Shown in pieces: positions 28,352 through 35,874 of a DNA stretch of 64,000 nt (within the stretch, counting starts at the first letter, position 1; every line of letters begins with the position of its first letter). Made by a program: the position numbers and the translations under genes. The stretch spans positions 2,666,001 through 2,730,000 of the forward strand of contig NZ_JAGKQQ010000001.1 of assembly GCF_017939745.1 (NCBI RefSeq), in the 5' to 3' direction. This stretch comes from Gemmata palustris. Lineage in GTDB: Bacteria; Planctomycetota; Planctomycetia; Gemmatales; Gemmataceae. The notes below the pieces were generated by a model. It was not told the DNA's origin, ran no database searches, and saw only the letters and a list, made by a program, of their open reading frames with translations.

Positions 28352-29325
28352 ACCACAACGGCGACGTCGACCGCGCGCACCGGCTCGTGGACGCCGCCGC
28401 CGGTGCCGGGGCCGACGCCGTCAAGTTCCAGACCTTCCGCGCCGACCGGCTCGCAAGCGCCGCGGCGCCAAAGGCCGCGTACCAGGCGGCCCGAACCGGG
28501 GCCGCGCAGTCGCAACTCGACATGCTCCGCGCGCTCGAACTCGCGCCGGAAGCCCACGCCGAACTGCAAGCCCACGCCCGCGACCGCGGCCTTGTGTTCC
28601 TGTCCACTCCGTTCGACGAAGAGAGTGCCGACCTGTTGGAAGCGCTCGACGTGCCGGCGTTCAAGGTGCCCTCGGGCGAACTGACCAACCTGCCGTTCCT
28701 CGCGCACCTGGCCCGCAAGGGTAAACCGCTGATCGTCTCCACCGGTATGGCCGGGCTCGGCGAAGTCGAGGCCGCGGTGCGGGAGATCGAAGCCAACGGC
28801 GCCCCGGGCCTCGTTTTGTTACACTGCGTCAGCAGCTACCCGGCACGGCCCGAGGACTCGAACCTGCGCGTGATGGCGACGCTCGCCGCCGCGTTCGGCG
28901 CACCCACGGGCTACTCGGACCACACGCTCGGAATCGCGGTCCCACTGGCGGCCGCGGCGCTGGGGGCGTGCGTCATCGAGAAGCACTTCACACTGGACCG
29001 GTCACTTCCCGGCCCCGACCACCAGGCATCGGCCGAACCCGCGGAACTCACCGCGCTCGTCGAGGGCGTCCGCACCATCGAGTCGGCGCTCGGCGACGGG
29101 CGCAAACGCGCGGTCGCGGCGGAAATCGACACGGCCGCAGTAGCGCGGCGGAGTTTGGTCGCGGCCGCGGACATCCCGGCCGGAGCGCCCCTGACCCCGG
29201 ACCTGATCGCGCTGCGTCGACCGGGCACCGGGCTACCGCCGGCTCTACACCCGTTCCTGCTCGGCCGAAGGGCGACGACCGCCATTCCCGCCGGCACTCT
29301 CCTGCGGCTGGAGATGCTGACATGA
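28270..29325 (+). CDS. neuB: N-acetylneuraminate (nonulosonic acid) synthase with SAF domain
   Basis: 351 residues from GTG 28270, supported by GGAG eight bases upstream and by alignment of the N-terminus (CFVIAEAGVNHNGD). NeuB condenses phosphoenolpyruvate with ManNAc or a related six-carbon sugar. The TIM barrel shows DAVKFQTF, LSTPFDEESADLLE, FKVPSGELTN, STGMAGLGEVE, LHCVSSYP, GYSDHTLG, and EKHFTLDRSLPGPDHQAS with its metal/PEP-binding residues. A C-terminal SAF (antifreeze-like) domain follows (ARRSLVAAADIPAGAPL). It overlaps neuA upstream and shares the ATGA stop/start with neuC. Confidence 0.95.
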   Translation: MAPTTLTLAGRPVGSGHPCFVIAEAGVNHNGDVDRAHRLVDAAAGAGADAVKFQTFRADRLASAAAPKAAYQAARTGAAQSQLDMLRALELAPEAHAELQAHARDRGLVFLSTPFDEESADLLEALDVPAFKVPSGELTNLPFLAHLARKGKPLIVSTGMAGLGEVEAAVREIEANGAPGLVLLHCVSSYPARPEDSNLRVMATLAAAFGAPTGYSDHTLGIAVPLAAAALGACVIEKHFTLDRSLPGPDHQASAEPAELTALVEGVRTIESALGDGRKRAVAAEIDTAAVARRSLVAAADIPAGAPLTPDLIALRRPGTGLPPALHPFLLGRRATTAIPAGTLLRLEMLT

Positions 29326-30512
29326 GGGCGATCGGCGTGGTGACCGCGGCGCGCTCCGAGTACGGAATCTACAAACCGCTCCTGCGCAAACTGCGCGCCC
29401 GCCCCGACGCGGACCTGCGCCTGTTCGTGACGGGAATGCACCTCGCGCCCGAGTACGGACAAACGGTACGGCAGATCGAAGCGGACGGGTTCCCGATCGC
29501 GGAACGGATCGAGGCGCTCCTCGCGTCGGACGCGCCGGGCGGGATCGCGGCATCAATGGGGCTGGGCACGATCGGTTTCGCACAGGCGTTCGCGCGGAGG
29601 CGACCCGACATCCTCGTCGTACTCGGCGACCGGTTCGAGATGCACGCCGCCGCTCTCGCGGCCCTCCCGTTCAAACTGCCGGTCGCGCACATCCACGGCG
29701 GCGAGGTGACCGAAGGGGCCATTGACGACGCCCTGCGGCACTCGCTGACGAAGCTGGCGCACCTGCACTTCGTGGCCGCCGAGGTTTACGCCCGCCGCGT
29801 CGTTCAGCTCGGTGAGGAGCCGTGGCGCGTGACCGTGAGCGGCGCGCCGGCCCTGGACGACGTCGCGGCCGTCTCTCGCCCGTCCCCCGCGCAACTGGAA
29901 GCGCGCATCGGCCTGCCCCTTGAACCGGCCCCGCTGCTGGTCACGTTCCACCCCGTCACCCTGGAGTACGAGCGCACGGAGTGGCACGTGGGCGAACTGC
30001 TGGCCGCCCTGGACGCCGCCGAGCTCCCCGTCGTATTCACGCGCCCGAACGCCGACACACAGGGGCGGACCGTGGCCCGGCTCATCGAGGCGTTCGCCCG
30101 CACCCGCCCGTGGGCCGTACTCGCCGGGGACCTGGGCACCGAGGCGTACTTCGGGCTAATGGAGTGCGCCGCGGCGATGGTGGGGAACTCGTCGAGCGGA
30201 CTGATCGAGGCGCCGTCGTTCAAGTTACCCGTCGTGAACATCGGGACGCGCCAGCGCGGTCGGCACCGCGCCGCGAACGTGATCGACGTCGGGTACGGGC
30301 GTGCCGAGGTGATCGACGGGATTCGCCGCGCCACGCGGCCCGACTTCCGAACGGTCGAACTCCGGCAACTCACCAACCCGTTCGACCGCGGCGGAGCGGC
30401 CGAGATCATTGCGGAGCGCCTGCTGAGCGCCCCGCTGGGCGACGAACTCGTGAAAAAGCGGTTTTACGACCTCCCGCCGGTGGAGGACGGCCCGTGCGAC
30501 CGCGCTGCGTGA
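29322..30512 (+). CDS. neuC: UDP-N-acetylglucosamine 2-epimerase, hydrolysing type
   Basis: 396 residues from ATG 29322 (ATGA overlap with neuB). The hydrolysing epimerase makes ManNAc, or the analogous diacetamido sugar, from its UDP-sugar and so supplies NeuB. Visible signatures of the GT-B-like epimerase fold are VVTAARSEYGIYKPLL, VVLGDRFEMHAAA, HIHGGEVTEGAIDDALRH, VTFHPVT, NSSSGLIEAPSFKLPVVNIGTRQRGR (read as two parts) and the late NPFDRGGAAE. The gene order neuB-neuC and lack of a dehydratase/aminotransferase pair nearby favour a sialic-type product, but supply genes elsewhere could change that. Confidence 0.94.
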   Translation: MRAIGVVTAARSEYGIYKPLLRKLRARPDADLRLFVTGMHLAPEYGQTVRQIEADGFPIAERIEALLASDAPGGIAASMGLGTIGFAQAFARRRPDILVVLGDRFEMHAAALAALPFKLPVAHIHGGEVTEGAIDDALRHSLTKLAHLHFVAAEVYARRVVQLGEEPWRVTVSGAPALDDVAAVSRPSPAQLEARIGLPLEPAPLLVTFHPVTLEYERTEWHVGELLAALDAAELPVVFTRPNADTQGRTVARLIEAFARTRPWAVLAGDLGTEAYFGLMECAAAMVGNSSSGLIEAPSFKLPVVNIGTRQRGRHRAANVIDVGYGRAEVIDGIRRATRPDFRTVELRQLTNPFDRGGAAEIIAERLLSAPLGDELVKKRFYDLPPVEDGPCDRAA

Positions 30513-31162
30513 TCTTCGGCGCGGGCGGCCACGCCCGTGTCCTGCTGGACCTGATCCTGGAAGCGGGCGCGGCCGAGCCGTGGGCACTTCTCGACCCGGA
30601 CCGGGCGCGGTGGGGCGAAGAGGTGTACGGGGTTCGCGTCGTCGGGGGCGACGAGTGTTTGCCGCACCTCGCGGCCGACGGGGTCTCCCACTTCGTCGTC
30701 GGCGTCGGGTCCGTCGGCCGCGGATCGGCGCGGAAACGGCTGTACGAGATCGGCACCGCCTGCGGACTGGCGCCCCTGACTCTGATTCACCCGACGGCGG
30801 TCCGATCGAGCCGTGCGACCCTGGGGAGCGGGGCGCAGGTACTGCCCGCCGCAGTGGTGAACGCGGGCGCCCGCCTCGGCGAGAACGTGTTGGTCAACAC
30901 TGCGGCGGTCGTCGAACACGATTGCACGGTCGGCAGCCACGTCCACGTCGCCACCGGGGCGCGGCTGGCCGGCGGGGTGCGCGTCGGGGACGCGGCCCAC
31001 ATCGGAGCGGGCGCGACGGTTCTGCAGGGGCGCGTGATCGGGGCCGGTGCGATTGTCGGTGCCGGCGCCACCGTCGTTCGTGACGTCGCACCGGGGGACG
31101 TGGTTGTCGGCGTTCCGGCCCGCGTGCTGCGCGCGGCGGGACCATCGGAGGAGAACCCGTGA
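30494..31162 (+). CDS. neuD: Sialic acid O-acetyltransferase-type protein NeuD
   Basis: 222 residues from GTG 30494, with GGAGG at the right distance and an 19-nt overlap with neuC. The N-terminal Rossmann-like PglD_N domain (CVIFGAGGHARVLLDL) is followed by a left-handed beta-helix of hexapeptide repeats (LGSGAQVLPAAVVNAGARLG, NTAAVVEHDCTVGSHVHVAT, with the catalytic-type His in VEHD). These proteins transfer acetyl groups from acetyl-CoA to a sugar amine or hydroxyl. In neu clusters NeuD modifies sialic acid or its precursor; in legionaminic or bacillosamine paths the relative PglD acetylates an amine. Either is possible. Confidence 0.9.
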   Translation: MRPRCVIFGAGGHARVLLDLILEAGAAEPWALLDPDRARWGEEVYGVRVVGGDECLPHLAADGVSHFVVGVGSVGRGSARKRLYEIGTACGLAPLTLIHPTAVRSSRATLGSGAQVLPAAVVNAGARLGENVLVNTAAVVEHDCTVGSHVHVATGARLAGGVRVGDAAHIGAGATVLQGRVIGAGAIVGAGATVVRDVAPGDVVVGVPARVLRAAGPSEENP

Positions 31163-32001
31163 TTCGGATCATACCCCGCCTGGACATCAAGGGGCCGAAC
31201 CTCGTGAAGGGGATTCGCCTCGAGGGGCTGCGCGTCCTCGGGCGCCCGGAACAGTTCGCCCGGCACTATTACGAGGCCGGGGCCGACGAGCTGCTTTACA
31301 TGGACGCGGTGGCGAGCCTCTACGGGCGGAACAGCCTGCTCGACATCGTCTCCCGGACGGCACGGGAGGTCTTCATCCCGCTGACCGTCGGCGGCGGGCT
31401 ACGGAGCCTGGACGACATCCGCGCCGTCCTCCGCGCCGGCGCGGACAAGGTTTCCCTCAACACCGCCGCCGTGCGCCGGCCGGAACTGGTCCGCGAGGCC
31501 GCCCGCGCCTTCGGCTCTTCGACCATTGTGATTTCCGTCGAAGCGATCCGCCAACCGGACGGGAGTTACCACGCCTACACCGATTGCGGGCGCGAAGAAA
31601 CGGGCCTGGACGCGGTCGCCTGGGCGGTCCGCGCCGTCGAACTGGGCGCGGGCGAGGTACTCGTTACGTCGGTGGATCGTGAGGGGACCGGGAAGGGCTT
31701 CGACATGGAACTGACGCGCCGGATCGCGGAAGCGGTCCCGGTACCGGTGGTCGCGTCGGGCGGCGCGGGTTCGCCGGCCCACGTGAGCGCCGTCATCAAC
31801 GGGGCCGGGGCGAGCGCGGTGTGCCTCGCGTCGCTGCTGCACTACCGCGCGGTCCGGGAACTCCCCCACCAGGAACAGGGCACGGAGGGGAACCTGGAGT
31901 TCCTCCGCCGCGGCGCCTCATCGGTCACAGGGGCGACGCTCGGCGCGGTGAAGGAGCACCTCGCCGAGCAGGGAATCGACTGCCGACACGTTCTGGTCTG
32001 A
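31159..32001 (+). CDS. HisF-like cyclase paralogue in the nonulosonic acid cluster
   Basis: 280 residues, longer than standard HisF; its ATG overlaps the neuD stop. The TIM-barrel phosphate-binding loops are kept ([25 protein letters not shown]) and the first catalytic Asp is present (IPRLDIKG). At the second catalytic position the housekeeping HisF in this window has Asp (VNIDP) but this protein has Glu (ISVEA). Surface-sugar clusters in other bacteria use HisF2/HisH2 pairs to deliver ammonia for sugar amidation; no hisH partner or PseA/WbpG-like amidotransferase is seen here. A role in modifying the nine-carbon acid is the likeliest reading, not histidine synthesis. Confidence 0.82.
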   Translation: MIRIIPRLDIKGPNLVKGIRLEGLRVLGRPEQFARHYYEAGADELLYMDAVASLYGRNSLLDIVSRTAREVFIPLTVGGGLRSLDDIRAVLRAGADKVSLNTAAVRRPELVREAARAFGSSTIVISVEAIRQPDGSYHAYTDCGREETGLDAVAWAVRAVELGAGEVLVTSVDREGTGKGFDMELTRRIAEAVPVPVVASGGAGSPAHVSAVINGAGASAVCLASLLHYRAVRELPHQEQGTEGNLEFLRRGASSVTGATLGAVKEHLAEQGIDCRHVLV

Positions 32002-32040
32002 TTCGCGAAAATGGCGCCTGTCACTCGAGCGAGGCGAACC

Positions 32041-32220
32041 CAGTATATACCGGGTGCCGGGGTCTTTGTTCACCCCGACGAGCCGTGCGGTCTTGCGGGC
32101 TCCGTCCCCTTCGGCCACGTGAGCCCGAACCGAAACCACTTTGTCGGCGGGCAACCGGGCCTCGAACAGAGGTGTGGCGCGCGGAGAACGGGGCCGTGCA
32201 GGTGAAGCACCGGAACACAC
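32041..32220 (-). pseudogene. Frameshifted transposase N-terminal remnant
   Basis: Two minus-strand frames together read like the start of an IS1-type transposase: FRCFTCTAPFSARHTS (zinc-finger-like, C..C) and then, in another frame, LFEARLPADKVVSVRAHVAEG followed by RKTARLVGVNKD (helix-turn-helix). The usual next step, DTV.R, is lost and no catalytic part follows. It is a decayed fragment just past the end of the neu cluster. The family call is from memory of such transposases and is tentative. Confidence 0.5.
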
Positions 32221-32271
32221 GGCGCTTGATAGGTCCGTACAGGGCGCCTGGAGGCCCTCATTCCACCAAAG

Positions 32272-33483
32272 CTAACCCAACCGCACGCGAAGAATCTTTC
32301 GCCCCAATCGCACAACTAGCCCGTCACTGACCGGCACGCTCGCCTTCACATCGGCCGGTTTCGTGCGGTCGGGGCCGTAGTTGAACGCGCCCTCGTCAAT
32401 CTTCCGGCGAGCTTCTCCTTTACTCGCCGCAAGCTTTGTTTCGGCGATCAGGTCAACGGCCAGCATCGCACCGTCCTTGATCTTGTCGGCAGGAACACGC
32501 ACCTCGTCGATGTTAACAGGATCGATGTTCTTCGATGCGTTATCCCAGTCGATGCGAGTCGCAGACGTAACCTCTTCACCGTGGTAGAATCGCACGATGT
32601 CCATCGCCAGCGTTTTTTTAGCTTCCAGCGGTGACGCGAGGAGTCGGGTTACATCCTCATGCGACCGGTCCGTAAGCAGGGCGTACCACTCGGTGAGCAA
32701 CTCATCGGGAATCCGCATCGTCTTGCCGAACATCTCCTTCGCAGGTTCGTTTAGCCCAATGTAGTTACCGACACTCTTGCCCATCTTCTTCTCGCCGTCG
32801 GTGCCGCGAAGAATCGGCATTGTGAGGCAAATCTGCGGTTCCTGACCGGACGCGCGCTGCAAGTCTCGCCCGACCATCAGGTTGTAGAGTTGCTCCGTGC
32901 CACCGAGTTCTACGTCGGCCCGTATCTCCACCGAGTCCCAGCCCTGCATGAGCGGGTACAGGCACTCGTGCAGGTAGATCGCGGTTCCTGCCTTGATGCG
33001 GTTCGTGAAGTCGTCGCGCTCGATCATCCGCTGCATCGTCGTGTGCCCGAGCAACTTCAGCATGTCGGCGAAGGTGAATTTCGTGAACCACTCGCCGTTG
33101 GGCCGCACCTCGGCCTTCGTCACGTCGATCACTTTCGCGATCTGCGTGAGGTAGGTCTGGGCGTTCTTGTCGATCTGCTCCGTCGTGAGCCCCTGGCGGC
33201 TCGCGTCGCGCCCGCTGGGGTCGCCCACGGCCGCCGTCGCGGTGCCGATGATGAGCACCGCGGTGTGGCCGAGTTCCTGAAACTGGCGCAACTTGCGCAG
33301 CGGAACGGTGTGCCCCAGGTGGACATCGAACCCGGTCGGATCAATGCCGTACTTGATGCGGAGCGGTTTCCCCGTTTCGCGGCTCTTTTCGAGCTTCTTT
33401 TTGAGTTCGGGCGCGGTCTCGGTTTGCGCAGCGCCGCGCAAAATGACCGCGAGCTGCTCATCAACCGGGGGGAACGCGGACAT
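32272..33483 (-). CDS. tyrS: Tyrosyl-tRNA synthetase
   Basis: 403 residues from ATG 33483, which has GGAG seven bases upstream; a TTG five codons earlier is less likely. It charges tRNA-Tyr. Class I signatures: HIGH variant HLGH (DVHLGHTVP) and KMSKS variant KMGKS (EKKMGKSVGN). The tyrosine-binding region has KYGIDPTG and the ELGGTEQLYNLMVGRDLQ stretch. A C-terminal S4-type RNA-binding segment (SKGEARRKIDEGAFNYG through LVVRLGRKILRVRL) completes it. It is the last gene of the leftward ffh-to-tyrS run, but an inverted repeat separates it from yraN. Confidence 0.97.
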   Translation of the reverse strand: MSAFPPVDEQLAVILRGAAQTETAPELKKKLEKSRETGKPLRIKYGIDPTGFDVHLGHTVPLRKLRQFQELGHTAVLIIGTATAAVGDPSGRDASRQGLTTEQIDKNAQTYLTQIAKVIDVTKAEVRPNGEWFTKFTFADMLKLLGHTTMQRMIERDDFTNRIKAGTAIYLHECLYPLMQGWDSVEIRADVELGGTEQLYNLMVGRDLQRASGQEPQICLTMPILRGTDGEKKMGKSVGNYIGLNEPAKEMFGKTMRIPDELLTEWYALLTDRSHEDVTRLLASPLEAKKTLAMDIVRFYHGEEVTSATRIDWDNASKNIDPVNIDEVRVPADKIKDGAMLAVDLIAETKLAASKGEARRKIDEGAFNYGPDRTKPADVKASVPVSDGLVVRLGRKILRVRLG

Positions 33484-33503
33484 GGCAAACTCCGACAAGA
33501 GGA

Positions 33504-33602
33504 TTCACCGCAGAGGGCGCAGAGGGCACGGAGAAAGACATCAAATTCCAAATTCCGCCCCTGAATGTCTTTCTCCGCGCCCTCTGTGCCCTCTGCGGTG
33601 AA
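33504..33602. repeat. Inverted repeat of the 'caccgcagagggcgcagagggc' type
   Basis: 38-base arms (33504-33541 and 33565-33602) pair with two mismatches over a 23-base loop. It lies between yraN and tyrS. Arms of this wording are familiar between genes of many unrelated bacteria, so it is probably a dispersed palindrome rather than specific to tyrS. It could also act as a leader or terminator. Confidence 0.85.
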
Positions 33603-33609
33603 ACCGTCT

Positions 33610-34074
33610 TTATGTGAAGAACTGGAAGCGGCCGGTGGACTCGAAAGCATGAGGGATGTGCTGGATGGTGGGTTCGCGGGCGTGTTCCGGCCAAGCGATC
33701 ACGAGCACATCGTACCGCACCGCGATCTTTCCTAGCAGCCGCCGACGGGCCAGGAAGCGCGACGTCGCCTCGGTGATCTTCCGCTGTTTGCGGAGGTCCA
33801 CCGAGGCGGCGGTTTCGTTGATCGCGTGGGGCCGATCACTGGAGGTCGAGCGCACTTCGACGATCACGAGCGTTTCGCCGTCAATTGCGAGCAGGTCGAG
33901 TTCGCCGTCGCGGTCGGAAACGTTTGCCGCGAGGAGTCGGTACCCGAGCCCGCGAATGTAGCGTGCCGCGGCCCGCTCGCTGCGCCGGCCGAACCACCGT
34001 TTCCACCACCGCCAACGAGAGAAACCGCCGTGGGGCGGTTCCTCGTTCGTGCGTGTGGGGTCGGTGCCGGCCAC
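33610..34074 (-). CDS. yraN: YraN/UPF0102 family endonuclease-like protein
   Basis: 154 residues from a GTG start three bases after the rplS stop, so co-translated with it. The fold is restriction-endonuclease-like: the family pattern GELDLLAIDGETLVIVEVRS supplies Asp and the ExK-type residues, here ending EVR in place of EVK. A basic Trp-rich N-terminus (SRWRWWKRWFGRRS) precedes the domain. The family's biological role is not settled; some members are linked to DNA processing. Its place next to rplS is common in bacteria. Confidence 0.88.
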   Translation of the reverse strand: MAGTDPTRTNEEPPHGGFSRWRWWKRWFGRRSERAAARYIRGLGYRLLAANVSDRDGELDLLAIDGETLVIVEVRSTSSDRPHAINETAASVDLRKQRKITEATSRFLARRRLLGKIAVRYDVLVIAWPEHAREPTIQHIPHAFESTGRFQFFT

Positions 34075-34077
34075 GGT

Positions 34078-34584
34078 TTACTTCTTCTTGGCGGCCTCGG
34101 CTTCTTTGCGCTCGCGCTTCTTCTTGGCCGACTTGCTCTCGCCGCCCGCGGCGGTCGCTGCGGCTGCGGCCTCTTGAGCGGCCTTCGACGCGCTTTCCGC
34201 GGCCTGCTTCAAGGAGATGTCGATCTGCGCCTGGCGCTTCACGTCGTCGCGGATCTTGGTCGCCTTACCCACGCGGTCGCGGAGGTAGTACAACTTCGCC
34301 CGGCGCACCATGCCGGCCTTCTTCACCACGATCTTCGCGATGCGGGGCGAGTGGATCGCGAAGATGCGCTCGACGCCCTCGCCCTGCACCAACCGGCGCA
34401 CGGTCATCGTCTCGCGGGCGCCGCCGTGGTTCAGGGAGATCACGTCGCCCTCGAACACCTGAACGCGCTCCTTGGCGCCGTCCAGGATCTTCTGGTGAAC
34501 TTCGATCCGGTCGCCGACCTGGAACACGGGAACGTCGCTCTTAACGTTACCGCTTTCGACTATCTGCATGAGGGGCGAGAGCAT
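34078..34584 (-). CDS. rplS: Ribosomal protein bL19
   Basis: 168 residues, about 50 longer than usual. The conserved core is clear (VFQVGDRIEVHQKILDG, KERVQVFEGDVISLN, FAIHSPRIAKIVVKKAG, RRAKLYYLRDRVGKATKIR). bL19 sits at the interface of the ribosomal subunits. The extra C-terminus is Ala/Lys-rich (SASKAAQEAAAAATAAGG, then KKKRERKEAEAAKKK), likely a disordered basic tail. An internal ATG five codons in is an alternative start. Between trmD and yraN in the leftward operon. Confidence 0.97.
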   Translation of the reverse strand: MLSPLMQIVESGNVKSDVPVFQVGDRIEVHQKILDGAKERVQVFEGDVISLNHGGARETMTVRRLVQGEGVERIFAIHSPRIAKIVVKKAGMVRRAKLYYLRDRVGKATKIRDDVKRQAQIDISLKQAAESASKAAQEAAAAATAAGGESKSAKKKRERKEAEAAKKK

Positions 34585-34628
34585 AGCCCACCTTTACCTT
34601 TCCGCGGCGCGTGTCGCGCGCGTTTGAA

Positions 34629-35387
34629 TCAACTCGGTTTATTTTGTGCGGCACCGGCTTCCCGTCCAGTGCTCTCGTTTCCACCGGTTTGCGGGCCAGC
34701 GTCACGAGGGGTACTGTCTTTGCGGCTCCGCAGTTCACTCTGCTCCCGCCGCCACTTCGCAACCGCTTGATGATTCCCGCTCAGGAGAATCTCCGGCACT
34801 TCCAGCCCGTTGTACACGCGCGGTCGCGTGTATTGCGGGTACTCGATCCGCCCGTCCTCGCTGTGCGACTCGTCCGCGGCACTTTGCTCATGACCGAGCA
34901 CCCCGGGGATCAGCCGAATCACCGTGTCGATCAGCACCATCGCCGGGACTTCGCCGCCGTTGCACACGAAATCCCCGACGGAGATCTCCCACGGGTCCAG
35001 CAGACTTCGGATACGGTCATCGAACCCCTCGTACCGGCCGCACAGGAGCAGCAGGCGCGGCTCCGAGGCGAGTTTCTCGACGGTCCGCTGCGTGAGCCGC
35101 TCGCCAGCGGGCGTGAGCATCACCACCCGGCCGGGTGGTTCCGCTTTCGCCCGAACCGCGTTCACGCAGTCTATCACCGGCTGGGCCATGAGCACCATAC
35201 CGGGACCACCACCGAAGGGCCGATCGTCCACCCGCTGGTGCTTGTCCTGGGTCCAGTCCCGCATGTTCCAGGCGTGAACCTGAACGAGCCCGGTCTGGAT
35301 CGCGTCTTCGAGCAAGCTCTGGCGCACGTACCCGTCGAAAATGCCGGGGAACAGCGTCAGCACGTCGAAGCGAATCGTCCGATTCAT
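34629..35387 (-). CDS. trmD: tRNA (guanine-37-N1)-methyltransferase
   Basis: 252 residues. TrmD methylates G37 next to the anticodon and prevents frameshifting. The SPOUT trefoil-knot elements are present: FDVLTLFPGIFDGYV at the start, DDRPFGGGPGMVLMAQP, LLLLCGRYEGFDDRI and SVGDFVCNGGEVPAMVLIDTVIRL. A variable polar tail (~residues 215-252) is not conserved. It starts 8 bp after the rpsP stop, the position where rimM usually intervenes. Confidence 0.98.
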   Translation of the reverse strand: MNRTIRFDVLTLFPGIFDGYVRQSLLEDAIQTGLVQVHAWNMRDWTQDKHQRVDDRPFGGGPGMVLMAQPVIDCVNAVRAKAEPPGRVVMLTPAGERLTQRTVEKLASEPRLLLLCGRYEGFDDRIRSLLDPWEISVGDFVCNGGEVPAMVLIDTVIRLIPGVLGHEQSAADESHSEDGRIEYPQYTRPRVYNGLEVPEILLSGNHQAVAKWRREQSELRSRKDSTPRDAGPQTGGNESTGREAGAAQNKPS

Positions 35388-35395
35388 GGGGCAAT

Positions 35396-35728
35396 TCAGC
35401 CGGTGGGCGCGGTGGCTTCAGCGGCCTTCTTCGCGGCTTCTTCGGCGGCTTTCGCGGCGTTGGACGCTTCGATCTCTTCCCACTTCTTCATGAAGTTCTT
35501 GAAGATCGCTTCGCAGTGCTCGGACGCCTTCGCGCCCACGCTCTTCCAATATTTGATGCGTTCGGGAAGGAGCGTCACGCGGTCGCCCTTTTCCTTCACG
35601 TGCGGGTCGTAGGTGCCCAGTTCTTCGATCACCTTGCCGTCGCGCGGTTGGCGGTGGTCGATGGCGACGATGCGGTAATAGTGCCGGTGGGTCCGGCCCA
35701 TCTGCTTCATTCGGATACGTACAGCCAC
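35396..35728 (-). CDS. rpsP: Ribosomal protein bS16
   Basis: 110 residues from GTG 35728, chosen because the homologous N-terminus (AVRIRMKQMGRTHRHYYRIV) begins there and GGGG lies upstream; the frame is open further back but into a repeat. The core has the expected GTYDPHVKEKGDRVTLLPERI and KYWKSVGAKAS. The last ~40 residues are an Ala/Lys/Glu-rich helix (NAAKAAEEAAKKAAEATAP) longer than in many bacteria. First of the ribosomal genes after ffh. Confidence 0.97.
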   Translation of the reverse strand: MAVRIRMKQMGRTHRHYYRIVAIDHRQPRDGKVIEELGTYDPHVKEKGDRVTLLPERIKYWKSVGAKASEHCEAIFKNFMKKWEEIEASNAAKAAEEAAKKAAEATAPTG

Positions 35729-35782
35729 TGCAAATCCCCTTCGATGCTCCAATTCGCGAGAGAAATGGAATGATATTGGACA

Positions 35783-35872
35783 GTCGAAAGTCGTAAAGTC
35801 CAAAGTCGTAAAGTCAAAGACCTCACGGCTTGGGCCTTTGACTTTACGACTTTGGACTTTACGACTTTCGAC
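35783..35872. repeat. Perfect 37-bp inverted repeat with agtcgtaaagtc core
   Basis: The arms 35783-35819 and 35836-35872 are perfect complements around a 16-base loop. Each arm holds two tandem copies of (a)agtcgtaaagtc. The repeat shares this core with the one at 20472-20532. It fills the gap between ffh (stop 2 bp away) and rpsP, where it may reduce read-through from ffh or fold in the rpsP leader. Confidence 0.9.
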
Positions 35873-35874
35873 AC

